A stretch of 64,000 nucleotides of DNA from Deinococcus detaillensis. Lineage in GTDB: Bacteria; Deinococcota; Deinococci; Deinococcales; Deinococcaceae. Below, in pieces: positions 16,768 through 26,864 of this stretch (positions are counted from its first letter, which is position 1; each line of letters begins with the position of its first letter). The translations under genes were made by a program, and so were the position numbers. The stretch is taken from contig NZ_VKDB01000003.1 in NCBI RefSeq assembly GCF_007280555.1, positions 186,001 through 250,000 on the forward strand. Direction: 5' to 3'. Under the pieces are notes generated by a model. It was not told the DNA's origin. It ran no database searches and was given only the letters and a program-made list of their open reading frames with translations.

Positions 16768-19443
16768 ATGTCCGCTTCTGCTGCTCAATCTGCTGTGCCC
16801 GCCGCGAGGCATCTCTACCGCCTCGGCCCCCAAGCCGCCCGCGATCTCAGCCGTGAAGTGCTGCTGCCCGATGGTCTCGGCGGCTTTGCTCTCAGCAGCC
16901 CCGCTGGCGTGCCGACCCGCTGCTATTCGGGCCTGAGTGTGGCCCACCGCCCGCCGGGTGATCGCCGGGCGATGTTCGTGACTGCTTTGGAAGAACTGCG
17001 CGTCGGTGAGCAGCGCTGCGCGTTACATGCTTTCGAGGTGGCCCCCGATACGCTGGAAGGGCAGGGCCTCAGTGTATTGAGCGGCGTGACTTTGCGCGAC
17101 CTGCTGCCGGAGCGCGAACAACTGGCGCTGGGCGTCCGGATTCGGCGGCGCAGCGTGGTGCCCCGGCAATCCGGCACGCTGATTTTGCTCTACGACATTG
17201 AGGCCCCGCACCTCAGAGCAGGCGAGGAAGCCAGCCTCACGCTCGGCGGCGTGCTGGTTGACCGGGACATGCACCATGTTCACCGAGACACCCCGCAGCT
17301 CGGCTTCGAATGCTTGGCAAGTGAGGTGCGCGTTCACGGCGAGGCCCACCAGACCCGCATCCGTCTGCATTCCGGCGGCGCGGAAGTGAGCGCATTGGCC
17401 GTCCAGCCCACGCCGCAGCGCCTGCATTACCGCTTGGAAGCGGCACGCGGCGCACCCGCCACCGACCGGGCGGTGCGGGCCGACTTCTGGGAGATCAAGC
17501 TGCGGCCCGGCCTCAACCGTTTGGCGCTGGTGATTGAAGGATCGCCGGTTCACATTGATGACCCCTGGGCCGCTTACGACACCGAAGCCCAGCGGCGAGC
17601 TTTGTTGGTGGACAGCGCTTGGCAAGCCAGCGGCGTACCGGACGATGTGGTGGCAACTTTGGCGGTGGCCGCCGACGCCTTTTTCGTGCAGCGGGGCAGC
17701 ACCCAGAATCTCAGCGTGATCGCGGGCTACCCCTGGTTTGCCGATTGGGGCCGCGACAGCTTGATCGCTTTGCCGGGCCTGAGCCTGAGCACTGGGCGCA
17801 TTGAGGAGGGATTGGGCGTCCTCGACACCTTCTCGTCGTCGCTGCGCGGCGGCCTGACCCCCAACAACTTCTTTGACGACGGGCAGGGTGCGGGCTACAA
17901 CACGGTGGACGGCTCGCTGTGGCTGGCCACCTCGCTGGAAAAAGTGGTTCACCACACCCAGAATCCCAACTTGGCCCGCATCGCCCTAAGTACCATTCGC
18001 GGCATTTTGCGCGAGTACGCGGGCGGCACCGCTTACGGCATCGGCATGGACGCCGCCGACGGCCTGCTGAACGCCGGCGAAACCGGAGCGCAACTGACCT
18101 GGATGGACGTCAAAATTCACGACTGGGTGGTCACGCCGCGTCATGGCAAGCCGGTGGAAATTCAGGCGCTGTGGATTTCGGCGCTCAGTGCCGAGACGCG
18201 CCTGAGCCGGATACTGGGAGAGCTGCCCCACTTCGGCGAGGTGCTGGGGGCAGCTCAGTCCTCGTTCTCGGTGTTCTGGAATCCCAAGACCGGCTGCCTC
18301 TACGACTTCTTGGGCCGCGCTGGAGCCAACGCCCAGCTTCGCCCCAATGCCCTGATCGCGCTGGCTTTGCCGGATACACCGGCCACCCCGTCGCAGATTC
18401 GCACGGTGCTGGACGCTGCCAGCCGCGAGCTGCTCACCCCGCTGGGCCTGCGGACGCTCAGCCCACTCGACCCCGAATACGTCAGTCACTACGGCGGCGA
18501 CCGCTTGGTGCGCGACGCCGCTTACCATCAGGGCACCGTCTGGCCCTGGCTGATGGGCGCGTACACCGACCTCCTGCTGCGCCAGGGCCAGGTCGCCGAG
18601 GCCCGCGCCGCGCTCTCAGGCTTGCTCGGCCACCTGTGGGAAGCCGGGCTGGGTTCGGTCAGCGAGGTGATCAGCCCTGACGATCTGGCTCCGGCGGGCT
18701 GCCCTTTCCAAGCCTGGAGCGTGGCCGAGGTGCTGCGTGCCCACATCGCTGTGAGCTTGGCCGAGCAGGCCCTGAGCCTTCCAAGGGGGCTGAGCATCCA
18801 GACGCCCGAAGATGCCGTGCCGAGTCCTGAGCAGGCTGAGCTCCCCGGAACACCCCAACCGACGCCCCGCGTGGCCCGTCCCGTGCGCGGCGGTGCCAAA
18901 AGCCAACCGGCTGCGCCGCCGCCGAGCGATTTGATTGGCGGTTCCACTTTCGGATCGGTGAGCCTCAGCGGCGGCCTGATCAACATGGCGTCGGTGGCGG
19001 GGCCGTTGCCGGAACTTCGGGCATCTGACGTCCCCGGCCCCCTCTCTCTTGCCGGAGAAGATTTCCCTATGCCGAGCCTGGACAGTCCAGCACAGGCGGC
19101 TCAAGGTGAAGTTGCTCCGAGTAAACGCAAACGCGGCAGCACCGAAGCTGCTGGGGAGAAGCAGCCCAGCAAAGTCCAAACCAGCAAAGTTCAACCCAGT
19201 AAAGTCCAGCCGGGTAAAAAGCAAGCCAAACAAGACGCCGTCAGCTCCGTCACCTCGCCGACGTTGGACGAAGCGCAACTGAGCGAGCTCAAAAGCCTCA
19301 CTGACTTCTTGGAGATGCCCGACTTGACCAGCTTTCATCTGCCGCCAGTCGAGCCGCCAAAAGAGCGCTCTACAGGCAAGCCCATCCAGCCCAACCCTGC
19401 GATGAGCGTGGAAGACCCCGACGTGATCGAGCCAATGACTTGA
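16768..19443 (+). CDS. Glycogen debranching enzyme (GH133-type amylo-alpha-1,6-glucosidase)
   Basis: The 891-residue protein has an N-terminal beta-sandwich (about 15-275; DGLGGFALSSPAGVPTRCYS is a family motif) and an alpha/alpha-barrel catalytic region with WFADWGRDSLIALPGLSL, TPNNFFDDGQGAGYNTVDGS, AYHQGTVWPWLMGAY and VSEVISPDDLAPAGCPFQAWS, which carry the acidic active-site residues. It hydrolyses alpha-1,6 branches of glycogen. After about residue 675 comes a roughly 215-residue Pro/Ser/Lys-rich tail that is likely disordered, with a short repeat. ATG 16768 is chosen; an in-frame GTG at 16741 is possible. Confidence 0.92.
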   Translation: MSASAAQSAVPAARHLYRLGPQAARDLSREVLLPDGLGGFALSSPAGVPTRCYSGLSVAHRPPGDRRAMFVTALEELRVGEQRCALHAFEVAPDTLEGQGLSVLSGVTLRDLLPEREQLALGVRIRRRSVVPRQSGTLILLYDIEAPHLRAGEEASLTLGGVLVDRDMHHVHRDTPQLGFECLASEVRVHGEAHQTRIRLHSGGAEVSALAVQPTPQRLHYRLEAARGAPATDRAVRADFWEIKLRPGLNRLALVIEGSPVHIDDPWAAYDTEAQRRALLVDSAWQASGVPDDVVATLAVAADAFFVQRGSTQNLSVIAGYPWFADWGRDSLIALPGLSLSTGRIEEGLGVLDTFSSSLRGGLTPNNFFDDGQGAGYNTVDGSLWLATSLEKVVHHTQNPNLARIALSTIRGILREYAGGTAYGIGMDAADGLLNAGETGAQLTWMDVKIHDWVVTPRHGKPVEIQALWISALSAETRLSRILGELPHFGEVLGAAQSSFSVFWNPKTGCLYDFLGRAGANAQLRPNALIALALPDTPATPSQIRTVLDAASRELLTPLGLRTLSPLDPEYVSHYGGDRLVRDAAYHQGTVWPWLMGAYTDLLLRQGQVAEARAALSGLLGHLWEAGLGSVSEVISPDDLAPAGCPFQAWSVAEVLRAHIAVSLAEQALSLPRGLSIQTPEDAVPSPEQAELPGTPQPTPRVARPVRGGAKSQPAAPPPSDLIGGSTFGSVSLSGGLINMASVAGPLPELRASDVPGPLSLAGEDFPMPSLDSPAQAAQGEVAPSKRKRGSTEAAGEKQPSKVQTSKVQPSKVQPGKKQAKQDAVSSVTSPTLDEAQLSELKSLTDFLEMPDLTSFHLPPVEPPKERSTGKPIQPNPAMSVEDPDVIEPMT
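19168..19212 (+). repeat. Three 15-bp tandem units coding SKVQx
   Basis: Three in-frame units encode SKVQT, SKVQP and SKVQP in the disordered tail of the debranching enzyme, followed by a diverged GKKQA unit. Confidence 0.8.
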
Positions 19444-19462
19444 GCGTTTGTGCCCTGCCCGT

Positions 19463-19491
19463 TTGACGCGCCGCACTGAGCCGTCTAAAGT
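19463..19491 (+). promoter_or_regulatory. Promoter TTGACG-17-TAAAGT upstream of the NrtR-like gene
   Basis: TTGACG (19463-19468) and TAAAGT (19486-19491) are 17 bases apart, the best-spaced promoter seen in this stretch. Start of transcription would be close to the ATG of a nine-codon ORF at 19501. Confidence 0.6.
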
Positions 19492-19500
19492 GAAGGTGTC

Positions 19501-19530
19501 ATGGCTACACTTATTCCGGTTGCACGGTGA
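19501..19530 (+). CDS. Possible nine-residue leader peptide
   Basis: ATG 19501 begins MATLIPVAR, and its TGA (19528-19530) overlaps the GTG start (19527) of the NrtR-like gene as GTGA. It begins 9 bases after a -10 hexamer and may couple translation. Could also be chance: no Shine-Dalgarno is seen for the GTG, which fits coupling. Confidence 0.4.
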   Translation: MATLIPVAR

Positions 19531-20201
19531 CGCTGAGTTTGCCGCCGCAGGCCACCCAAGTGGGTCTAGCGGTGGACGTCGCTGCGTTCGCTATTCACGA
19601 GGGCAAGCTTCACGCTCTGCTGATCGAGCGGGCCACGCTGCCGCACCTGCAAACTTGGGCGCTGCCCGGCGGCTTCGTGCATGTCGGTGAAGAACTGCAC
19701 GAAGCCGCCCTCAGAGAACTGCGCGACGAAACCAGCATCGAACTGGAGCCGCGCCATCTCGAGCAGTTTTATACGTTCGGCGCGATTGGCCGCGATCCAC
19801 GCGGGCGCATCGTCAGCGTGGCGCACTTGGCGGTGTTGCCGTACGGCACGGTGCATGTGATGGGCGGAGCCACCACCCTTCACGCCGATTGGTTTCCCGC
19901 CCACGCGCCGCCGCCGCTGGCTTTTGACCACGCGGTGATCTTGGGGCGGGCCATCAAGCGCCTGCAATTGCGGCTGGAGTACGCCAATTTGGCGCTGGAA
20001 TTTTTGGCCGAAACCTTTACCCTGCCCGAATTGCAAGGCGTCTACGAAGCGATTTTGAACCGGGCACTCGACAAGCGCAACTTCCGCAAGCGCTTGCTGG
20101 CGCAGGGCATTTTGACGCCCAGCGGTGAGCGCCGCAGCGGCGTGGGGCGGCCCGCTCAACTGTATAAGCGGGCCAAGGGAACGCGCACCGGGCTGCTGTA
20201 G
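19527..20201 (+). CDS. NrtR-like Nudix-domain transcriptional regulator / Nudix hydrolase
   Basis: The 224-residue protein joins an N-terminal Nudix domain (AVDVAAFAIHEGKLHALLIE, TWALPGGFVHVGEEL, ALRELRDET) to a C-terminal winged helix (QGVYEAILNRALDKRNFRKR ... RPAQLYKRAKG). FGAIGRDPRGRIVSVAHLA is characteristic of NrtR, a repressor of NAD-synthesis genes sensing ADP-ribose. The Nudix box reads RELRDETSI, with Asp for the first Glu and Ser for Gly, so hydrolysis may be weak or lost. No NAD genes lie nearby, so its targets are elsewhere. Confidence 0.8.
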   Translation: MTLSLPPQATQVGLAVDVAAFAIHEGKLHALLIERATLPHLQTWALPGGFVHVGEELHEAALRELRDETSIELEPRHLEQFYTFGAIGRDPRGRIVSVAHLAVLPYGTVHVMGGATTLHADWFPAHAPPPLAFDHAVILGRAIKRLQLRLEYANLALEFLAETFTLPELQGVYEAILNRALDKRNFRKRLLAQGILTPSGERRSGVGRPAQLYKRAKGTRTGLL

Positions 20202-20228
20202 GGAGAGTCGGCCCCCCTACAAATGTCT

Positions 20229-20657
20229 TTACAAATACTGCCGGTGATCCGAGAGCATGCAGCGGTCTTGAATGACCTCGATGCCGTTGGCGCTCAGTTC
20301 GGCGGCCACCGCGTCGTCTTTGATGCCGAGTTGCAGCCAAACCACCTTGGGCAGCGGATTCATGGCCAGAATTTCTGGCAGGTGGTCGCGCACCTTGTCG
20401 CTGCGGCGAAAGATTTCCACCACGTCGACGGGCACGCTCAGCTCCGTCAAGCGGCTGACCACCGGATGCCCGAAGGCTTTGGCCTGGCGCGAGGCCAGCG
20501 CCGGATTGACGCCGTAGACTTTGTAGCCTTGGCGCTCCAAGTATTCCGGCACGTAGTGGGCAGGCTTGGCGCTGTCGGCGTGGTAGCCGATGACGGCCAC
20601 CGATTTGCTGTCTTCTAGCACGCGCACAATGGCTTTGGGATCAGTCAGGATGGTCAT
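20229..20657 (-). CDS. CoA-binding (YccU-like) Rossmann protein
   Basis: The 142-residue protein is a single CoA-binding domain: KSVAVIGYHADSAKPAHYVP, GYKVYGVNPAL, VDVVEIFRRSDKVRDHLPEI and KVVWLQLGI are the family blocks of the YccU group. It resembles the N-domain of succinyl-CoA synthetase alpha but has no catalytic part. Function unknown. AAGGAG before ATG 20657 gives a normal ribosome-binding site. It follows hemL on the same strand with a 24-base gap. Confidence 0.88.
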   Translation of the reverse strand: MTILTDPKAIVRVLEDSKSVAVIGYHADSAKPAHYVPEYLERQGYKVYGVNPALASRQAKAFGHPVVSRLTELSVPVDVVEIFRRSDKVRDHLPEILAMNPLPKVVWLQLGIKDDAVAAELSANGIEVIQDRCMLSDHRQYL

Positions 20658-20681
20658 CTTGGCTCCTTAGTGCTGGGAGAA

Positions 20682-22016
20682 TTAGAGCTGTGCAAAGGCG
20701 TGCTGCGCGGCGCTGAGCGTGAAGTCTAAATCGGTAGGGGTGTGGGCCGCCGAAACGAAGATGCTTTCAAACTGCGAGGGTGCCCAGTAGACGCCGCCTG
20801 AGAGCAGCGCCTGAAACCATTTGCCGAAGGCGGCGGTGTCGGCCCGCGCCGCTTGGCCGTAATCTCGCACTTTGCCTTCCAAAAAGAAAGCCGTGAGCAT
20901 GCTCCCGATCTGGTTGACGGTCAGCGGCAGGCCGGCTTGCCCGGCGAGGTCGCGCAGCCCTGAGCCCAGCGCGGCGGTGTAGCGCTCAAGCCGCTGATAG
21001 ATTTCGGGGTCGCGCTCAAGTTCGCCGAGTGTCGCCAGCCCCGCCGCCATGGCCAGCGGGTTGCCGCTGAGCGTTCCGGCTTGGTAAACCGGCCCCACCG
21101 GAGACACGAAATCCATGATATCGGTTCGCCCACCGTAAGCGCCCACCGGCAGGCCGCCGCCGATGATTTTTCCCCAGCAGTACAAATCGGGTTTCAGGCC
21201 CAGCAGCCCAGAAGCACCTTTTAATGACAGCCGAAAGCCGGTCATCACTTCGTCGGCCACCAGCAGCGCTCCAGATTCGCGGACGCGGTTGAGCGCGGCC
21301 ACAAATTCGGCGCTGGGAATCAGCACGCCCGCGTTGCCCACCACCGGCTCAAAGATAACGGCGGCGATTTCATGGCCGCGCTCACGCATGATGGTGTCCA
21401 AGCCCGCTGGGTCGTTGTAATCGGCCACCAAGGTCAGCGAGGCGTATTCCGGCGGCACTCCGGCGCTGCTGGGCGCGGCCTGACCGAGCTGATCGGCGTT
21501 GGTCATCAGCCCGCTGCCCGCTTCCACGAGGAGGGCGTCGGCGTGGCCGTGATAGTTGCCCCTGAATTTAAGGGTGTACTTCCTGGCGGGGTCGTTGCTG
21601 CCGGTAAAACCGCGTGCCAGCCGCAGGGCGCTCATGGTCGCCTCAGTGCCGCTGCTGACGAATCTCACCTTGTCCACCCCGGTGATGCGGGTGACGAGTT
21701 CGGCCAGGAGCACCTCGCGCTCGTTGGGCGCACCGAAACTGGTGCCGTCTTGGAGCGCTGCGGCCACCGCTTCCCGCACGGCAGGATGGTTGTGGCCCAA
21801 AATCATCGGCCCCCACGAGCCGATGTAATCCAAATACTGCTTTCCGTCGGCGTCGGTCAGGCGGGGGCCGTCGGCGCGGGCGATAAAGCGCGGGGTACCG
21901 CCCACCGATTTGAAGGCCCGCACCGGCGAATTGACGCCGCCGGGAATGACTTTTTGGGCACGCTCAAAGAGAGCTTCAGAGACGGGAACGCTGGGCAGAG
22001 TGGGCGCGGCGGTCAA
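20682..22016 (-). CDS. hemL: Glutamate-1-semialdehyde 2,1-aminomutase
   Basis: This 444-residue class III aminotransferase makes 5-aminolevulinate for haem and cobamide synthesis by the C5 route. Motifs are VIPGGVNSPVRAFKSVGGTP, GSWGPMILGHNHP, VSSGTEATMSALRLARG, LLVADEVMTGFRLS (PLP Asp), CWGKIIGGGLPVGAYGG (Schiff-base Lys) and GTLSGNPLAMAAG. The start is TTG 22016; it overlaps the stop of a short upstream ORF. Other in-frame starts fall inside conserved sequence. Confidence 0.96.
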   Translation of the reverse strand: MTAAPTLPSVPVSEALFERAQKVIPGGVNSPVRAFKSVGGTPRFIARADGPRLTDADGKQYLDYIGSWGPMILGHNHPAVREAVAAALQDGTSFGAPNEREVLLAELVTRITGVDKVRFVSSGTEATMSALRLARGFTGSNDPARKYTLKFRGNYHGHADALLVEAGSGLMTNADQLGQAAPSSAGVPPEYASLTLVADYNDPAGLDTIMRERGHEIAAVIFEPVVGNAGVLIPSAEFVAALNRVRESGALLVADEVMTGFRLSLKGASGLLGLKPDLYCWGKIIGGGLPVGAYGGRTDIMDFVSPVGPVYQAGTLSGNPLAMAAGLATLGELERDPEIYQRLERYTAALGSGLRDLAGQAGLPLTVNQIGSMLTAFFLEGKVRDYGQAARADTAAFGKWFQALLSGGVYWAPSQFESIFVSAAHTPTDLDFTLSAAQHAFAQL

Positions 22017-22048
22017 AGGGCGCTCCGGCGGGTGAGAAGCAAATTCAT
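22013..22048 (-). CDS. Possible 11-residue leaderless leader peptide of hemL
   Basis: ATG 22048 starts MNLLLTRRSAL; its TGA (22015-22013) overlaps the hemL TTG (22016-22014) as TTGA. TAACGT lies exactly 6 bases before the ATG. This suggests that ribosomes loaded on the leaderless mini-ORF re-initiate at the weak TTG. Confidence 0.5.
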   Translation of the reverse strand: MNLLLTRRSAL

Positions 22049-22054
22049 GACTTC

Positions 22055-22060
22055 ACGTTA
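22055..22060 (-). promoter_or_regulatory. -10 hexamer TAACGT of the hemL unit
   Basis: On the minus strand TAACGT ends 6 bases before ATG 22048 of the mini-ORF, the same geometry as the leaderless genes here. Confidence 0.5.
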
Positions 22061-22136
22061 CGCCGCCGAGCGAGCGGTGAAGAGCGAGAAGCCCACAGAC
22101 TCGGCGCAGATGAGCTTAGATGAAGGGAGCCGCAAT

Positions 22137-24506
<2,370 letters not shown>

Positions 24507-24512
24507 GGCTTC

Positions 24513-24518
24513 AGTTTA
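24513..24518 (-). promoter_or_regulatory. -10 hexamer TAAACT before dnaX
   Basis: TAAACT is 6 bases before the dnaX GTG, predicting a leaderless GTG-initiated mRNA. Confidence 0.5.
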
Positions 24519-24564
24519 CGGCTCAGCCCAGCAGCGGCGCAGTGAGGGAGGGCAGGGTGTGGTC

Positions 24565-24975
24565 TCACAGGCGCGGTTGGCCCGCCGTTTGGGGCGTTGT
24601 CATTTGAGGCGGCGGCGTCTGACCGGCAGTGGGCAGCTTGGCCGCCTCGCCGCGCCACTGGTAAACGCCGACTGCGCCCACAATCAGCAGGGCCAGCAAA
24701 ATGAAGCTGAGCCAGTCATTGAGGTGAGGTCCAGCGGCGCGGAACTTGGTGGGCCGAGCGGCGGCGCGGGGAGCGCTCCTTTTAGAAGCGGGCGATTTGG
24801 AAGCGCCTTGGAGCGGACTGGGCTTGGCGGCAGCGGGGGAGGCTGCTGAGGCGGTGTTGGTGGCGGTCAAGCCGCCCGTGGTCGGCGTCACCACGGTCAC
24901 CGACACGGCCTTTTTCTGGCGCGGTTTGCTGGCCCGCTTGGGCTTGGCCGCGCCGCCCGCTTCCAAGTCAGTCAT
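24565..24975 (-). CDS. Unrecognised single-pass membrane protein
   Basis: This 136-residue product has a Lys/Ala/Pro/Ser-rich, very basic N-terminal 85 residues, then one hydrophobic helix (WLSFILLALLIVGAVGVYQW, about 88-107) and a short Pro/Thr-rich C-terminus. The basic side should be cytoplasmic, making a type II anchor. I do not recognise a family. It lies between trmB and dnaX on the same strand. The composition is low-complexity, so the reading frame is less certain than for its neighbours. Confidence 0.6.
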   Translation of the reverse strand: MTDLEAGGAAKPKRASKPRQKKAVSVTVVTPTTGGLTATNTASAASPAAAKPSPLQGASKSPASKRSAPRAAARPTKFRAAGPHLNDWLSFILLALLIVGAVGVYQWRGEAAKLPTAGQTPPPQMTTPQTAGQPRL

Positions 24976-25078
24976 GCGGCCCCGCCGGAGCGGCAGGCAA
25001 AAGGGGAAAAACCAGTTCTAAGCTCATCACAGAATCAGCATAACCGAATCTGCCTTCAACTGAAAGGCGCGTGGCGGT

Positions 25079-26089
25079 TCAGTATCCCAAGTGCTGCACC
25101 TTCGCGCCCTGCGACACCAGCCAGTCGGTCAGGGTGTCCACCGCCGCTTTGACCGCTGGCGTGATGATCGGGCCGCCGAATTTGCCGAGCCGCACCAAGA
25201 CCGTTCCGCCCTCACGCTGGGTCACGTTGACCAAAACTTCCTGGGTCAGTTCGCCTTCCACCACATGCGCCAGCACGGTGAATTCGTTGCGTCGCAGACT
25301 GCGGTAAGCGTCTAGCAGCACCACCGTGTACGGCTCAGTTCCAGTCCCGCGCTGCGTTTGGCGCTGAAATTGGGCAAACAGGTCATCGAAGGTCAGTGTT
25401 GCGGGCAAGCGCTCTAAAATGGCGTGTGGCACGCGGGTGTCCTCCAAATGGTCGGCTATATCTTGCGGGAAGGGTTGAATGTCGGTGTGGGGATAATTTG
25501 GCTGCGCGGTGGCCACGAAGCGGGCGTGCTGGGCGCTGAGGCCGAGCCCCTGCCACTTGAGGGCGTATTTGGTGTGCGCGGCGGCGGCGGGAGCCTCGGC
25601 CCGCTCAACGCGCATCACGCCGCTTTTCTCGGCTTCGCGGCAAGCAAAGTCAAAATACTCGTCATGGTCGGTGGTCAGCAGCACTGCGCCGCCGACTTGC
25701 AAGCGGCTGGCGGCCAGCCTGAAAAAGTCGGCCCGCAGCAAGCGGTGATCCTCGTGTTCGGCTTTGGGCCAGGGATCGGGAAAGTTGACGATGATCTGAC
25801 TCAGCGCTCCGGCTGACACCACCTCGCGCAGCAGCGGAGTGGCGGGCAGCTTGGTCAGGTGGGCATTGCTCAGCCCCGCCTGAGTCAGCCGCCGCGCCGC
25901 TTTGAGCAAACTCACGCCGCTGAGCTCTACGCCGAGGTAATTGGGAGCCGCACCGAAAGTTTGAGCGTACTGCGGCCAGAACCGTCCGTCACCGAAGCCG
26001 ATTTCCAGTGCCCAGGGCCGCTCGGCAGTGTCGGGATACAGGCGGGCAGCAGCGTCGGGAAAATGGAACTCGCCGAGGCGGTAAATCAC
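25079..26089 (-). CDS. trmB: tRNA (guanine-46-N7)-methyltransferase with C-terminal extension
   Basis: The 336-residue protein has the TrmB core: EIGFGDGRFWPQYA (SAM loop), YLGVELSGVSLLKAA, IIVNFPDPWPKAEHEDHRLL and a following strand-helix to about residue 180. It adds about 130 residues rich in beta structure (RRNEFTVLAHVV, GGTVLVRLGKFGGPIITPAV), a domain seen in Deinococcus-Thermus homologues. It makes m7G46 in tRNA. Its GTG start overlaps the TGA of the upstream flavoprotein gene (GTGA), indicating translational coupling. Confidence 0.93.
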   Translation of the reverse strand: MIYRLGEFHFPDAAARLYPDTAERPWALEIGFGDGRFWPQYAQTFGAAPNYLGVELSGVSLLKAARRLTQAGLSNAHLTKLPATPLLREVVSAGALSQIIVNFPDPWPKAEHEDHRLLRADFFRLAASRLQVGGAVLLTTDHDEYFDFACREAEKSGVMRVERAEAPAAAAHTKYALKWQGLGLSAQHARFVATAQPNYPHTDIQPFPQDIADHLEDTRVPHAILERLPATLTFDDLFAQFQRQTQRGTGTEPYTVVLLDAYRSLRRNEFTVLAHVVEGELTQEVLVNVTQREGGTVLVRLGKFGGPIITPAVKAAVDTLTDWLVSQGAKVQHLGY

Positions 26090-26826
26090 GCTGACCCCAA
26101 CTGACGGGCCAAAGCTGCCGCGTCTTCCAACACTGAGGCGTAGGTGTGTTGACCCGGCGTGCAGCGGCCCAGCGCATAGACATTGTCCAGCCGGCTCACC
26201 TTGAAGCCGTCCAGTTCGCCGGGGGCCAGCACTTGAAAGCGGACTTCATATTCCACTGCGCCGGCTTGCGGCAGCACTTCGCCCGAACCGTAAGTCAAAT
26301 ACAAACCGTGCGCCGCCAGGTCTTCAGACAAAAAGTCGTAAGCCACTTCGCTCAGCCGCCCCGCGTCTTCCATCGTGTCACCGATCAGCAAGCGGCCTTT
26401 CAGGAACGCGCCCACCGCCAGCACCACCGTTTTGGCGCGGAGTGGCGGGCCTTCCCACGTTGAAAGATTGATTTCGGCGTCCTCTTCGCTCAGCGCTGTG
26501 ACGCATGACTGCAACAGGTGGATGCCAGCCGTGCTTTCCATTTCGGCTTTGAGGTGGCGGTGGAAGATCCAGCCGTCGGTCTGGGGGGCAATAGCGCTTT
26601 TGACTTGGGCGAATACGCTGTCAGCGGGAAATTCAGCGCCTGACACGTCCGGTTGATACAAGTTGCCCAGATGATCGAGCGCCTGCGAAACGAGCAGCAC
26701 GTCCTGACCGGCGCGGGCGAGTCGCCAGGCCAGCTCGCAGCCGGCCAGCCCCGCGCCGATGACGGCCACGTCGTAGAGGTGCCCCGGCTGCGGCTGACTG
26801 CGGGGAGGAGAGGAAGACTTGAACAT
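26086..26826 (-). CDS. Small GidA-like FAD-dependent oxidoreductase
   Basis: The 246-residue protein opens its folded part with DVAVIGAGLAGCELAWRLAR (FAD-binding Rossmann motif), has VVLAVGAFLKGRL, as in MnmG/TrmFO proteins, and ends YALGRCTPGQHTYASVLEDA. It is far shorter than MnmG (about 620) or TrmFO (about 440), so it is a shortened GidA-like flavoprotein of unknown reaction. Coupling to trmB suggests a tRNA link, which is inference. A TTG at 26829 is an alternative start. TAAACT is centred upstream. Confidence 0.8.
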   Translation of the reverse strand: MFKSSSPPRSQPQPGHLYDVAVIGAGLAGCELAWRLARAGQDVLLVSQALDHLGNLYQPDVSGAEFPADSVFAQVKSAIAPQTDGWIFHRHLKAEMESTAGIHLLQSCVTALSEEDAEINLSTWEGPPLRAKTVVLAVGAFLKGRLLIGDTMEDAGRLSEVAYDFLSEDLAAHGLYLTYGSGEVLPQAGAVEYEVRFQVLAPGELDGFKVSRLDNVYALGRCTPGQHTYASVLEDAAALARQLGSA

Positions 26827-26864
26827 CAAATAGGGAGTTTAGCGCATCGCTGAGCGCTTTGGCC

